This document shows, piece after piece, positions 1-12,322 of a stretch of DNA of 64,000 nucleotides (the stretch's first letter is position 1; each line of letters begins with the position of its first letter). The position numbers were made by a program, and so were the translations under genes. The stretch covers positions 15,270,202-15,334,201 of the forward strand of contig NC_049991.1 of NCBI RefSeq assembly GCF_000003815.2, given 5' to 3'. The notes under the pieces were generated by a model. It was not told where the DNA came from and did no database searches. It saw only the letters and a program-made list of their open reading frames with translations. Source of the stretch: Branchiostoma floridae (lineage: Eukaryota > Chordata > Leptocardii > Amphioxiformes > Branchiostomatidae).

Positions 1-1250
1 CACCTCTACATATGGACCACTTAATTATTTTGGACACTACTTAGTGGTCCCTTAGATGTTTTTTTTCCATTGACCCAAGCAAAAAGAAGTCCTGGCTGTG
101 ACATCTGTTTACTGTGACCATTTTCTCCATGTCCCTTGCACGGTTGCTACAGGCAGGACTTTGACTACCATACATGTGTAATTAGGGCAGGTAGTATATG
201 GACCAAGATTCTAAAATATGTTTTAGTGTTTGTGATCAATATCATTGATTTGCACTGTCTTGTCAAAGTTTCATTTCTGTAGTATTCCTGCTACAATGAC
301 CTCTGAGTGACCTTCCGACCATGGTGCCCGCGGCTGAACCATGGCGAGGTAAGGTTGGTAATAGGAATATGGTGCAACATTGATTGATGTCTCTGATTCA
401 GTCAACAAATCAAAATGTACAATATCATTACATAATCTTCTGGAATGTATTGTACAATGTCTTAATGTATGATAAATGATACTAAAACAATATATCATTA
501 TAATCACATGGTCACTGAAAGAGGTCAGGTGACATTGAGTATTGATGGATATGAATTAAAGATGAATTTGCTGACATTTTATTAGCATTTGGACCTCACC
601 ACCCTAGGGCATGGTGGACATTATTACATGCGCATCATTCTAACATTCTAACTATTGATTTCTGAAGGGTCGTAAAACTTGATCACACATCTGTGAGTAA
701 CCGTATCTCTGTTGGCTTTTTATGACTCAGACACTTCCTCATTATTGGGTCAAATTTCGTGACAGGAACTCATGGCACATTTTATTTTTAACCGCTGGGA
801 GAGAATACTTTGATCGATTGACACATTTTTATGATGTTTCCAGTCTGCTATTGCATAAACCATATCGATTGGAACATAAGAATGAAGATATCAATGTGAG
901 ATGTTGGAAGTCAACAGTAGGCATCGTACACATCAGGTAGTGTAAGGTATTGAAAGAATTTGTTTAATATATATAGATGACTAATGGGGGGAAAAATTCT
1001 TTTTTCTTGTTAGACCAGTCCGGAAAAATCAGTGGACCAGATTTTGGACCTATGAGGAAATGAACATACTGACAGGCATTGACACTTTTCTACACTCAAT
1101 CTTGGTCTAAGTTAACAGAGGCATTAGTACCCCGGTGAAGATGGGATTTTAAAATGCCATTAAAAGTGAAAAACTACATCAAACAGACTTCTTTCTAGCG
1201 AAATGGACCATTGTTTATTAGAACCTATTCACCAGTTTTCACAGACAATT

Positions 1251-1320
1251 AGGTCCAGGTTCAGGTCCGGACCTGTACCTGATCTTCTTGACCTGGGCCG
1301 TACCTGTACCTAAATTTTCT
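1251..1320. repeat. Palindromic CAGGTCCGGACCTG dispersed repeat
   Basis: A run of degenerate ACCTG/CAGGT words centred on a palindrome. The 20 bases at 1257-1276 recur exactly near 26861-26880 in CCNF intron 1, so this is a dispersed repeat family rather than a local accident. No coding content. Confidence 0.5.
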
Positions 1321-3220
1321 GTACCTGTACCCACCGCAATTGACTAATATTGAACCTTTCCTGTTCATCCACCCTCTCCAGGCTCCGTCAGGACGTGGAG
1401 GCAACCCGGAGGCATTAATAATTGGTTCGTGCAATTTATGATGGCCTCATCTACCGTTAGTCCTCATGGGAGATTCAGTGACCCAGAAGTTCCTGTTTAC
1501 AGTTTCATGACTCCTCTGAGGGGAAGGCTTGGGATTTATGCCTCTAATGGAATTATCTTCGTCCAGTTCAAGGAAATGTTAAAATGCACTTTTCCTCCTA
1601 ATCCCGACAGGTAATATATATGATTTGCATATCAAATATTCATGTTTTTTGCTTTGATCTTCTGGGGAACATTACTTTTATTCCTGACCAAATGATTCTT
1701 TATGACCCTATTGCCTTTTCAAAGCCTTTCCCCCCACAAAGACAAGTACCTTCTATAAAAATTCAATGTCTTCTTGAGCCAGAAATAAATCCAGTTGTCG
1801 ACAGAAGGATTTTCAATTACAGACGGTCTTGGAACTATAATCTTGCTGTAGATTAGACCTCGGTCACATCAGTTGCACAAAAAGTTTTTTTACAGCAAAA
1901 ACTTGAGGGCATGCCTGCTCAAGTTGTGGGTATGTTAGAGTTGTATGCAAACTAGCTGTCCTGTGACAGAAAAAGTTTGTGAGATCTTTGTAAATGATTG
2001 ATTCTGTCATTATAAGCCTTACTGAAAACCCTAAAGCCAAACACTCCATTAGGAATGCACTTTTAATTTCAGACAGACAGGGATGACCTGAACAAAGAGA
2101 AACGGTAGTAAGAATTGCTAAAATCAAATTATAAGCTGTCTGAAGGGATCAGCCTTAGGCAAGCCTGTCTACAAGCCTGTTCTAAGTGAAGATTGCTCTG
2201 ACCAACCTGTCCATGGCAAATCTGGTTCTTTGACCTCTTTTGCCCCTACCAATCATTGGCTGGATGACACAAAACCTGTGTGTTTGAAGATGGCCTGTTT
2301 CTACTGCCAAGTGGTAAATTATTGAGACAGTAATCTTAGGTGATGACACCTTGTGCCCTGAGGTTGTGTGATAATGATGGAGGAGGGAAGATCTAATTTG
2401 TCTTCTCACCAAGCAGGGTTCCCGTTTCACCTGCTCTTCTGTCAATACTGGCCAGCTCATTACTTCTAATGGATTCATGCTCTTTTTATAAGGACAGAAG
2501 GGAAACTTGCCCCGACAATGTTGGAGACATAGATATTGGAGAAATGGATTTATTCTAATCATAACATAACATACATATGTAGGCATGGGAAGAACTAACT
2601 TAAAGGTGTTAAAGGCAAAGTAACATAAAGTAAGTATATACAATGTACTGAGTATATGAAAAAGGGATGATGCATAAATATCTAAAAATTTTAACAGCCA
2701 CTGAAATTCAAGGAAAATTAAGAAAGCAGTATTTGATCCAGCATTAATAGGTGACAAATTTGAATTTGATAGAAAAAAAATTTTGCCTGACTGAACAGAA
2801 ATTAGCACTTAGGGCCAACAGCCTTGACCATCTCAGCTTAGGTTCCAAAAATCTGCCATGATTGAAGACTGGGGCATTGACCTCTACTGCTTCCACCGCC
2901 AGGCCGGCAGCAGGGTATTGTCCATGGCTATATCGACCCACGTCTCCTTGAAATTAAACCCCAAGGACTGAATAGTATGAGGGTAACCTGGCACATCTTC
3001 TCTATCAGTCTATGTGAAGCTGATGACTCATCTACTACTTTATAATTGCAATATTCAGATTTTACTGGATTTTACAAAATTTTGTCCATGTTATGAATAT
3101 GGATATTTTTAAGAACATAAAGTGCTCAACTCAGAGGTGAGGTTTTCATGTTAACCTCTTCGTCACAAACTTAAAACTATGGCGAAAATGCTAGCTAGTT
3201 CTGTCTTCTGCCACACAGTA

Positions 3221-3382
3221 GTTTAGTCTCCATGCAGATCATACAGTGCCATAAGATAGTATCAAAGCTGGCCAAGGAGTACATGTTGTATAGCTGGTCA
3301 AAGGGAGTCACTCCTATATATATAGGCCAGCTTTTGATACCATCTTATGCTACTGTAGGATTGCTTGGAGACTAACAGTTAG
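3221..3382. repeat. MITE-like inverted repeat
   Basis: Imperfect inverted arms of about 50 bp. The left arm runs from the TTTAGTCTCC word near 3221 to GCTGGCC near 3274; the right arm is its reverse complement, from GGCCAGC near 3332 to GGAGACTAA near 3374. Both arms contain the ATAAGAT.GTATCAAA core. The spacer is about 57 bp. The structure fits a non-autonomous DNA transposon, but I could not fix target-site duplications. Confidence 0.6.
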
Positions 3383-3385
3383 TCT

Positions 3386-3475
3386 GTGTAACGCAAACTC
3401 CGCTGTCCAGGGCAGTAACTGGCCCCTCCCCTCTAGGGGGCCGGCGGATGTTAGGCGGGCTGCTATAAGCAAAGT
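3386..3475 (+). repeat. Dispersed repeat family A, copy 1
   Basis: This stretch (words such as AACTGGCCCCTCCC and GGCGGGCTGCTATAAG) resembles 42792-42872 on the same strand and 24117-24200 on the opposite strand. Three copies in one 64 kb window indicate an interspersed repeat. Confidence 0.55.
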
Positions 3476-5727
3476 TTAATCAGACTAACTAACAGTAGTC
3501 GCCATTGTTTCAACTTTCAACCACTACCTTAAGACCACTGCAAAATCTCCTGGACCATTTAACACTGTCTGCACGACTCATTGTCTCACTAGTACAAACT
3601 TAAGTCCCTGCAAACTTGGAAACAAATTATAGTTCATCATGTAGCCAAATTTGCAGTGTTAGACACAGCCTTGAATTCTACTTCTCACGCAACACAGATG
3701 TTTTTATAATCCCAAACTTTGAATTCCCACTTGATGCATTGTGGAATTAACGTTCATGGAGCGAGCTAATCCACCCAACATATTCACAGCCCACCATATG
3801 GTCCAAATGGCAATGATTTGCAACTTCAGGGAGAAAATGTCAGGTTTAACTCACGTTAAGCTCTTAGGCACTCTGTCATGTCGGGAAATGGATACCATAA
3901 CTGCACAATTTTGCTCTACAGAACCAAATGCCTGAACATTAACTAATTCCATCCATTCTATATTCCTTAAGATAATGTTACAGGCAGGACAATTTGGAGC
4001 CGTTGTTACCCCACACATGTACAAGTAAATCCACCAACACCACAGGCAAGATGACATGAAATACTGCAGGTAGAAGAAACACTGTAGAACATTTTACCTG
4101 TCTGGCTGAAATGTTTGCTGTAGTTTCAATACATTAAGGGAAAAAATATTCTTGAACCATACAATGACAGACATTTTCATTTTTGCAGAAATATTGTTAC
4201 GAATTTCATTTCAATCATGTTGCTGCCTTTGAAACACAATTTGACATTTTACGATATCGATCTTGATTTGTTGATTATGTCAAGTAATTTCCATCCAATA
4301 TCATCTCGTTAATCTGAAATGAAGACATATATAGATGCTCCATCTGTTTCTAGCTACATCAATCAGTGTCTATAATTAATTACCCTCACTGACAGTAATT
4401 TGTGTATTTAATGTTATAGTGTCATATAATTTCTCTAGTGGTACTTCATCTCACTTCATCTTACTTCAATCTAACAGGTGACATGACCCATTATACTACG
4501 TTCCAACTGTTTAGAAGTGACTTGACACTTTTTAAAACAATGTTAACTGTCTGTTTTCAGCCATCTCCCATCATAATTCATACACATGGTCGGCAACATC
4601 TTTTTATTTAATTTTGATGAAATGTTTAACCATTACTCACGGTAAAGAAGTATGTTTAGTTTTGGAGAGCTTTCAAGAGAAGTCAGGTCTTGTCTTGTGA
4701 CTGAAGAGTTTTCACCCTCACGTGACAAGATACAGTTATGTACATGTGTACAGGGTTCTGATACCTAGTTAGTGATGTCCTGTCTCTTTTTAATCTTTTT
4801 CATTATAGGGTTGTATACACTATCAACACCTTGTAATGATTGCGATCCTGGTATAGGATGGACAGGAATCAGTAAAGCTACACTGTGCCACTGTAAGTCT
4901 TTTTAATTCTATATAATATTAGCACCATAATATCCCATATTGCCTAGCTACATGTACATATAGTTTTCTGCTGTGATAGCTGGTGAAGTGCCCCCTGGCC
5001 CCCTTTACTGGTACTGCAACCTCCTCATTATCTGACAGTGCAATAAAGCATGCAAGTCTGTGTGTTTTATATTGGTATTACAGCATTTTTCAACCCTTGA
5101 TACCCAATCATGCATGCATGTAATGTCTATTGTACATATTTGTCTTTCGCAATGACTTTGATTTGTTGGCACGCAATTGTAGATGCCCATGGTCAGAGCA
5201 TCTCAAAAGAATCTTCTTGCACCATGGGCAGTTCTAAGGCTGAAGAGTTTTTGTTTGATTGAAGGCAAGTTCCAAGGACGAGTTTCACCTGAAGATCAGG
5301 TTGGGAGCGGGTGCTGGATTTGAAAAGAGGTCTAACTCTAAAGACAACGGAAGTTTGCTCCAATGGGAGCAACCCTGGTTGGTCGGGGGGTACGCTGTGG
5401 GTGTCCCTTAGCCTAATGTCTATGCCTTTACCTGAATTTAGGCTACAGTCTTGCACATTTAATGAAGCACTGACAAAGAACTGCTGAGTTCTAACAAAAT
5501 CTAATGTTAGTCTACATACTGAAACGGGGTGGGGGATGGAAAAAAAGACTAACTTCTGAAGTGAGTCATAACAGTTCAGATGAAATCTGCATAAAGAAAC
5601 ATGAAACAAAAAACATTGCCTTTGCTTCAAACAGCTACAATACCTGAACACAAAACAGGTCAGTGTACATCCAATAGAAAGAACATTTCTGTTCAGACCA
5701 GTTTATAAAAACAGTGTGAAAAGGCAT

Positions 5728-8700
5728 TTAGTGTAAAAACCAGCTTACCACAAGCCTGACTGAGAACATGGCTGGAGGTCCCTTTTTGGTCATGCCGGGC
5801 GCAGTGACCATCCCGTTCTGTGCGATCCCCACGTGGTGGTCCCGACACAGCACAGACTCCAGCGTAACAAACTTGCTCACCGTCTCACTGAGGCGAAATA
5901 TGGATGACTTGTCAGTCCCGTTCCCCTAGAACAAAAGAGTAAAACGGAAAATCAAGAGAATGCTCTCCTACGTTAGTAATAATTGTCAACCTTGATTCAA
6001 AAATGCACATTATTAAATTGCATTTTTATCATTTGTAAGCATCATTAGCTATGACTCAATACGATAAAATAAATCTTAAAGTAACAGCACATAAACAAGA
6101 TAAAATTTAAATTTTTAATGAACAGTTATATGTACTTACAGTGCCAGTTGTAATGCCCCCTACCACAGCCAGGTGAAATGCAGGGTTGGCACAGTTCCTC
6201 AGTATGACTTGGTTGGACCCACAGTTGGTCACAATGAACTGGGCTGAAAATGTCAAAGCATTGTTTCAGAAACACCTATTTCTTTTCTGCAGTGGGAATT
6301 GCAGGCATAGTGATGGTATTGAAGTTTCCAGTTTGTCACTACTGTAGCTTTTACGAACCTGGTTTGGCCATGCGACACCCCAGCTTCAGCTATGCAACAT
6401 CCCTGCTTTAGCCACACACGCATGCTAGCTCTCATGCAGCCAGCTTTTTCAAAAGCCTTTCTCTTGCTTGAAGGAATCACAGGTCAGACAAATGATAGTA
6501 CTGAAGATGATAATGGCGTGGCTAATGCCCAAGAGGAAATGGGTAGACAATGTCAAGGAAGATATTCGAAAACTGAACTTGCAAAAAGCCACCCCCCTTG
6601 ACAGAGGCAGCTGGAGATCAGCAATCAGACCTATACAACATCCTGCAACATCTAACCCTTGCAAGACAGGGAACAACAGACAGACGCTAAACCGGATAGT
6701 GAGTGAGTTTAAGTGTTGCAATTCTTGCAGCAAACGTCACATGCTCCAAAGCTGCACACCATTCTCACCTGTGGCATCTGTAGCCCATTCCTTCACATGA
6801 TGCACTTGTAACAATAAATTGTTTTAATTTCCTTGATTTAACTTCAGAACCCATTTTCAACAACATGAGGAAATGCAGTATAAGTCGCATTTTCTGTGTT
6901 AATGCTAAGGCTCAATTTCTTAATTCAATGCTGTTTAAACCACCTCAAGTCAATCATGTTTTCTTAGTTCTCAGAGTGGTTGCTAAACCCAGGTTTGACT
7001 GTAACTCTGCATAATGATGAAAGCTACAAACGTAGTTTTGCACAAACTGATATCTACTAATGATCTGTAGTAATTAGAAAATGTTTGTTTTCATCTAATT
7101 AAAAAAATTTAATTCTTAATAACTACAGATAGTTAGTAGATATCAGTTTGCGCAACACTACGTTTGTAGCTTTCATCATTATGCAACGAAAAACGAAGTT
7201 TCATTACAGTGGCATGTACCAAAGTGCTGTATTTTGTCATAGAAAAAAATAATATCAGAGCCAATAAAAATGATGACGTCATCAATTTGGCCCCCAAAAA
7301 ATCAGATTTAGAATTCTTTAATGCCCATCTATCAACATTCGTTACGGCTCCATTCTTTCTTAATTCATTAATAAGAAAACAGTTGAAGGTCAAAATGCCA
7401 ATTTAGCCAACCGAGATACCTTAATATTTTTGACAAATGTACCTCCTGGTTCTTGTCCTCCCAGGGCGTCCACTGCTCCGTTAGGCATCACCCGCAAGGC
7501 ACGCTGGGTAACTTTGGAGTACAGCTGCAGCACATTGCCTGTGGAGAACAGAGCCTGGTGGGAGGAAAAGTCTGGTCAATGTCAATAATGGGATTCAAAG
7601 ACTTGTCTTGGACTTTCTATGGACTTTTTTTGGTCTAAGCTTTGAGGTTGAAAAGTCCGACAAACAATTGTAACTGAACACAGACTGGCCAGTACAGCTG
7701 TTAAAGAAATGAAAAAATAAATTTTGTAGTCATCAATTCATTCTACAGTAAGCTGAGTATTCAGAGCTTTTCAATAGCCAAAGTGGTTGTCACCTGTCTC
7801 AACCTGGGAACAAAATGTTTTTGGTCATCATTGGATTTTTAAAAAATGGGTTTTCTACAGAATATTTTTTCTTGTACATTTAGAAATTTGCAATATGTAG
7901 TAACATGAAAAGCTTCACTCCCATGTGGCAGGAAATGGCCATCATTTGTATGAGAAAAAGGTAAACAAATCTTCCACCCCTGTCACCTTGGGTTTAGGTT
8001 TTACCCTTTTTAGCTCAATCATGAGAAAATCAACACAAGTCAGTAGTGGAACAACTTACCAGGGTGTGGCTGACCTTTGACCCATCCACGGCATGGTTGA
8101 TCTCCCGCTCCACACCCTTAGCCAGGGCATTTAACCCCTTCCCTGTCAGACTGACTAACCCTCCGAGGGCCGAGCCTGCAGCGGCCTACAGTCACAACAT
8201 AATAGAGAAAAGACATGTCTTAGAGGACAGAACAGAAATGGCATCAAAATAGAATTATCAAGGACACTATCCATAGAGCAGTAATGATAGCACTGATTTT
8301 TAACTGATAATTAGCATTTGAAAACATGTATTCATATGTGTAACTGTAAGACAGTATCAGTGATATATAGAGAGAGACGAGTATCAGGATTGTTGATTAG
8401 TTCATACCAAAATTGCTAGAACTTGTAAGAGGCGCAACTGTGTCTTGTGCAAATACACATGTAGAATCATTTACTTTTGCCATGACTTAATTTGGCGAAA
8501 GGAGGGGAAATATTTTCATGGTGTTGGAAATTCCCAGTTGATACAATTCTATAATACAGTAGAAATACATTGTAGTGTTACTTAGTATATATATGAGCTT
8601 GTAGAAAAGGTCACTGTGAAGATGTCAAAAATAAACCACTGTGAACATTTTAAGATTTCCAGCATACTCACCGTAGCCTTGTACCCCATGGATGGACCAC

Positions 8701-9524
8701 CTGGTTTCTGTGCAGGCTGAGGAAAGAACAAAGGATGTACAGTTAATGAAAAGGTTGCCCATTGTTATTCTCCAAGCAGAGGTTGAGTCACAGAGATACA
8801 GTAGTCAGGTTATTTACCGGCTTGCTCAAGAGGAACCCGACTCCTACTATAGCTCCGCGACTCAACCTCTGCTTGGAGAATAGCCCATTGAAACATTGTC
8901 ACTCACAACAGTTATTCAGATATTGATATTAATAACAATACAATGATTATCATGTTATACTGTCCTCGGTATAAATTCAAATGCTTCTCTTGTCATACAC
9001 TGTTCCTCAATCTTACAAATGTCCTCATGACAGTCTTCCAGTGTAAGTACTGTCTTTTTTTAAGTCCATCAGCAAACAAAACAAATTGTTGCCACTTTGT
9101 TTGTCTACTCAGATTTCATATATCATATTATATATTCAGATGTCATATAATGTCATATTGCTTTTTTATTAGGTGCTCTCTTATCTATACATAGATATGT
9201 GTGGTGACGTCACAGCTTAATCACGGTACTCACAGTCACCATGATGACTTGAGGAACGGCTGCCGGCTGGATGTACACATTGGTCTGTCCAGGGGGGGCA
9301 TAACCGTACCCCCCTGGTGGGGCCTGTGGGGGTGGGGCTCCTTGAGGGGGTTGCGCAGCTCCAGGGGGGCCCCACTGGTGGGGGTTGTAAGGGGGAGGGG
9401 GGCCGGCAGCGGCGTACGGAGGGGGTTGCATAGGTTGTGCTGGGGGTGCGTACCCAGGTGCCCCGGGGGGTGGGGCATAGCCCTGGGGTGGGGCCTGGGT
9501 AGGGTAGGCTGGGGCTTTGGACAT
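5728..9524 (-). CDS. Proline-rich protein with C-terminal beta-trefoil domain
   Basis: Six coding exons, read from high to low: 9524-9234, 8707-8672, 8185-8060, 7554-7443, 6243-6140, 5925-5728; 288 aa, all phases consistent. Residues 1-109 are rich in P, G, Y and A with YAPP/PPPY-type words. Residues about 110-151 form a short Ala/Gly-rich linker and helix. Residues 157-282 show three successive lobes of about 41 residues, each of the type 'V-L-x-S ... L-x-V-x-x-x-G-x-V-x-A-x-G ... A-x-F-x-V' (157-198, 199-241, 242-282). That threefold pattern is the signature of a beta-trefoil (FGF/IL-1, fascin or ricin-B fold). There is no signal peptide, so a cytosolic protein is likely. The start is chosen because a TTTTTCAG acceptor sits two bases upstream of the ATG. 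A strong GTAAGC donor after residue 282 may join a further short exon; otherwise six more codons lead to TAA. I do not recognise an orthologue. Confidence 0.75.
7009..7184. repeat. Long inverted repeat (MITE-like) in intron
   Basis: Arms of about 68 bp, over 85% complementary by eye: the left arm starts GCATAATGATGAAAGC, the right arm ends GCTTTCATCATTATGC at 7184. A short AT-rich loop separates them. It lies in the intron between the exons ending at 7443 and starting at 6243 of the beta-trefoil gene. It is a probable non-autonomous DNA transposon; clear target duplications were not found. Confidence 0.7.
8765..8882. mobile_element. 118-bp MITE with perfect 8-bp target duplication
   Basis: Terminal inverted repeats TATTCTCCAAGCAGAGG... 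/ ...CCTCTGCTTGGAGAATA, about 24 bp long. They are flanked on both sides by the identical octamer GCCCATTG (8757-8764 and 8883-8890). An 8-bp duplication points to a hAT-type transposase. It sits in the first coding intron of the beta-trefoil gene and contains no coding capacity. Confidence 0.85.
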
Positions 9525-12322
9525 GGCTGAAAAATAAATAACAGTACGTATGACATAAACATTCTTGTTACATGTATCATAACTATAACGATATTCGGTT
9601 TATTGATTTTACCAGGAATAACAACTCCAGTCTGCACTGTTTAGCCAAGGAGGTTATAATATAGCCTCCTTCGTTTATAGATCAAGTGTCTCAGATGACA
9701 ACAATAGACTGATGGCTACTGTTTCATTGTCCATGGCTTCTGAATAAATTATTCATGATAATTATAGTGCCCGCCCTCCCCACAAGGAATACCATGTGTA
9801 ATAGTATAAAACCAACTGAAAGCACACCATTTGTTTAACGTTTATGAAAAAACAATCTTTTGATTCACTGCAGAATGAAATTGTGTCAGCTGATCAGAAG
9901 TTAAACACCAAACGTCACGAGTCGTACACTGAGTTAATATGAATCAGCTACAGTAGATCCATAGAGCTCATGTTGTTTGGTTTTGCCTGACAGCTATTGA
10001 AATTCAAGTTGTCAGTCGATATCGATGGAAGACTCATCTAGGCTTTAATATGCAGCTCAGTAATTGTCACTGTACAACAGACACTTAATATATCATGAGT
10101 TTTCCCTGGCCTACAACACTTCTACAATTGCAATGTCACTTGTTCGATGACGTTTTAACACACCTGTTCCTATTTCTATTTCCGGTTTGACTATTTCTTG
10201 TTGTTCAGTTAAAATCTCCTGACAGTTTGACATCGAAACCCTGTGTTGTAGCACGACATATCTATGGACCTCCAATGTTGCCTCAAACACTTAAATATTA
10301 ACCTACCTTTCGTTCCAAATGTGATCACCTGAACGATAAGAAAGCACGCAGTTGTCGGTGACTAAAACACAAGTGACGAATACGTCACGATCGGGATGGT
10401 GCATTATATCTATTCTCTGGATGGTAATTAGTATGCACTGTATTTTCTTTATCCTTTATTTTCTCCAAAATCAATTTTTCAGTAGATAAAATAAAGGCAC
10501 ACAAACATTTATACGAATGTATGATATTTGTCGTTGGAATTTCTGGCCATACCGAATAACCACCCCGATTATATCTGAACGTTCCCTAATTGCCCCGCCC
10601 CCGGTTGTGTCCTTCAATGGGGACATTTAGCGATTAAAGCAGGTATTGCAGTAACACTGTAAAGTCACATTTACATACAGTAGCCCAGGCGAATTCCAAG
10701 GCTGAAAGCAAAGAGGTAAACCTCCTTGCTAAAAGAAAGCTGCGGTGTTATAAACTGCTACAAATTTCTAATTAAATAACTTTGCAGTTTCAAGGGATTT
10801 CCAAGGTAAATATACCTGAAGCGAGCCTTGAGCTTCAAAATATTAATAAACGTTCAGTTTGCTCAATATATGTATTATATCAAGAATGTTCTGTTTACTT
10901 GTGTGCATCTGTATTTCTTTTATCATCCTTTGCATCCAAGTCTAAGCTAGATATGAAATAAACTTCACAAAATCAACTAAAGGGTAAGGAAATGAGTCAA
11001 GTCTGAACTCAATGTTAGCATTTATCTTCTCAGTATAATTTTAATTGGGAATTAAGCTTAGAATGCAATATATTATGTATTACTGTATCTAATACACATC
11101 TTGTTCATTTATATATCTTCAGGATAGACAGTTCTCACCATAATACTTTTCTGAAAAACAACGGTAACACCCTGCAGCTTTCCAAGTCAGCACTGATCAT
11201 GAGTTACCAATAAATACAATTGACAATGAATATTGTAACCTATCATCAGAAATGCATGGCCTTTAAAAACAACGCACAAAAATGATGTTGAACATCAACA
11301 ATAGGTAAATGATTGTTGATCTGTTTCACATTAATACCAAAGGGTAAATTTATATTTTACAGAAGATATTACTACAATTTTTGTGCCACATGCAACAACT
11401 TAAGGATATTGATGGACTGTAACTCTGAGTGAACTATGATAGACTTGCCATTGTGTATCATAAATGTCATTAAGATAGGTTTATATCATATCTTCATTTT
11501 TTCTGGCACATAAAGTCTGTGTCTGGAAAAAAATCCACATTACACATACTCTGATACTGACATGACTTCTAATTGTTGTTTTCTGTTATAAAGCATGCTT
11601 AGGGTGCATTTCTTGGAATTACATCTTGCTGAATATTGATAATACGAACAATACAATATACATGTCCAACAACACACAACCTGTTCTCCATAATTAAATA
11701 ACCACATTAAATGATTATTAGGAAACTGAAAAGCTGCACCAACATATAAGAAGTAGGATGACCATAAACAAGAACAAAATATTAAAATAAGATGATTGGC
11801 ATACAACAGTTTGCCTGTCACAGGTCATTTTGTTCCATGTCCAACTGATGAACATTTAAAATTCTTTACTTATTATTCTATCCGCCTGTACATATCAACA
11901 TGTATCTACACAAGTAACAAGTGTTGCTTGATTCAATCTGAACTTTCTCCTCATTCCTGTCTGTACATTGTATTTATCTTCTTACACTTACACATTATCT
12001 TGTAATAACTGTTTTACTTTGTCAGTTCCTTTCACTACATGCAAGTACACTACGACAGATTACAGCTACCATACTAATTTTGGCCGTGAATTTATACATC
12101 TTTTTGTATTATCCTTACCAGTGGTAGTCCATAATGTCATAGACAAAGGGTGCATAATTACTAGTTTAATTTAAGAATATAAACTGTATCATATATGGAA
12201 GAAATTGTACTTTTAACTTTTGTAATGTTTTAACAGACACCTACATACAAAGCTACAGATGTCCATGCACATATAGTGATGATTTTTGCAGAGTATTTTT
12301 CTAACACCTATAGGCTTTTGTA
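9525..12322. other. Intergenic: leader of the beta-trefoil gene and 3' UTR of WBP2
   Basis: No coding exon is seen. On the minus strand, an ...AAAG|GTAGGT donor at 10301-10306 probably ends a non-coding first exon (10307 to about 10370) that splices to the acceptor at 9527, so the promoter should lie just above 10370. The AT-rich right half (about 10450-12322) is downstream of the WBP2 stop codon and probably holds its long 3' UTR. Confidence 0.5.
10307..10370 (-). other. Probable non-coding first exon of the beta-trefoil gene
   Basis: The minus strand has a good donor (AAAG|GTAGGT, GT at 10305-10306) paired with the acceptor just before the ATG at 9524. The upper limit is only an estimate. 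Transcription should start near 10370, in a moderately GC-rich stretch containing several CGT/ACG words. Confidence 0.4.

Larger units (their letters stand above)
1..5727. other. Left flank, no supported gene
   Basis: I find no convincing exon series on either strand. The open frames here are short, lack family resemblance and are not joined by good splice sites. The stretch lies 3' of the minus-strand gene ending at 5728, so its right part may include that gene's 3' UTR. It contains an inverted repeat (3221-3382), one copy of a dispersed repeat (about 3386-3475) and a palindromic AGGTCCGGACCT repeat near 1257. A pyrimidine tract plus AG at about 1381 followed by a short GC-rich open stretch could be a terminal exon of an upstream gene, but this is unsupported. 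Confidence 0.6.

Noticed and set aside
1381-1614. Possible terminal exon or gene on the plus strand after a CCTCTCCAG acceptor-like site
   Set aside because: Only a dozen codons before a stop in the best frame, no partner exons upstream and no family match.
2182-2808. 208-aa open frame on the minus strand
   Set aside because: Composition is random, no recognisable domain, and no splice sites tie it to a gene.
5193-5651. 152-aa open frame on the minus strand below the beta-trefoil gene
   Set aside because: It could host a last exon after the GTAAGC donor at 5743-5748, but no acceptor and frame stood out; more likely 3' flank.
9236-9637. Proline-rich frames overlapping the first beta-trefoil gene exon in other frames
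   Set aside because: Shadows of a GC-rich coding exon; the chosen frame alone splices in phase to the next five exons.
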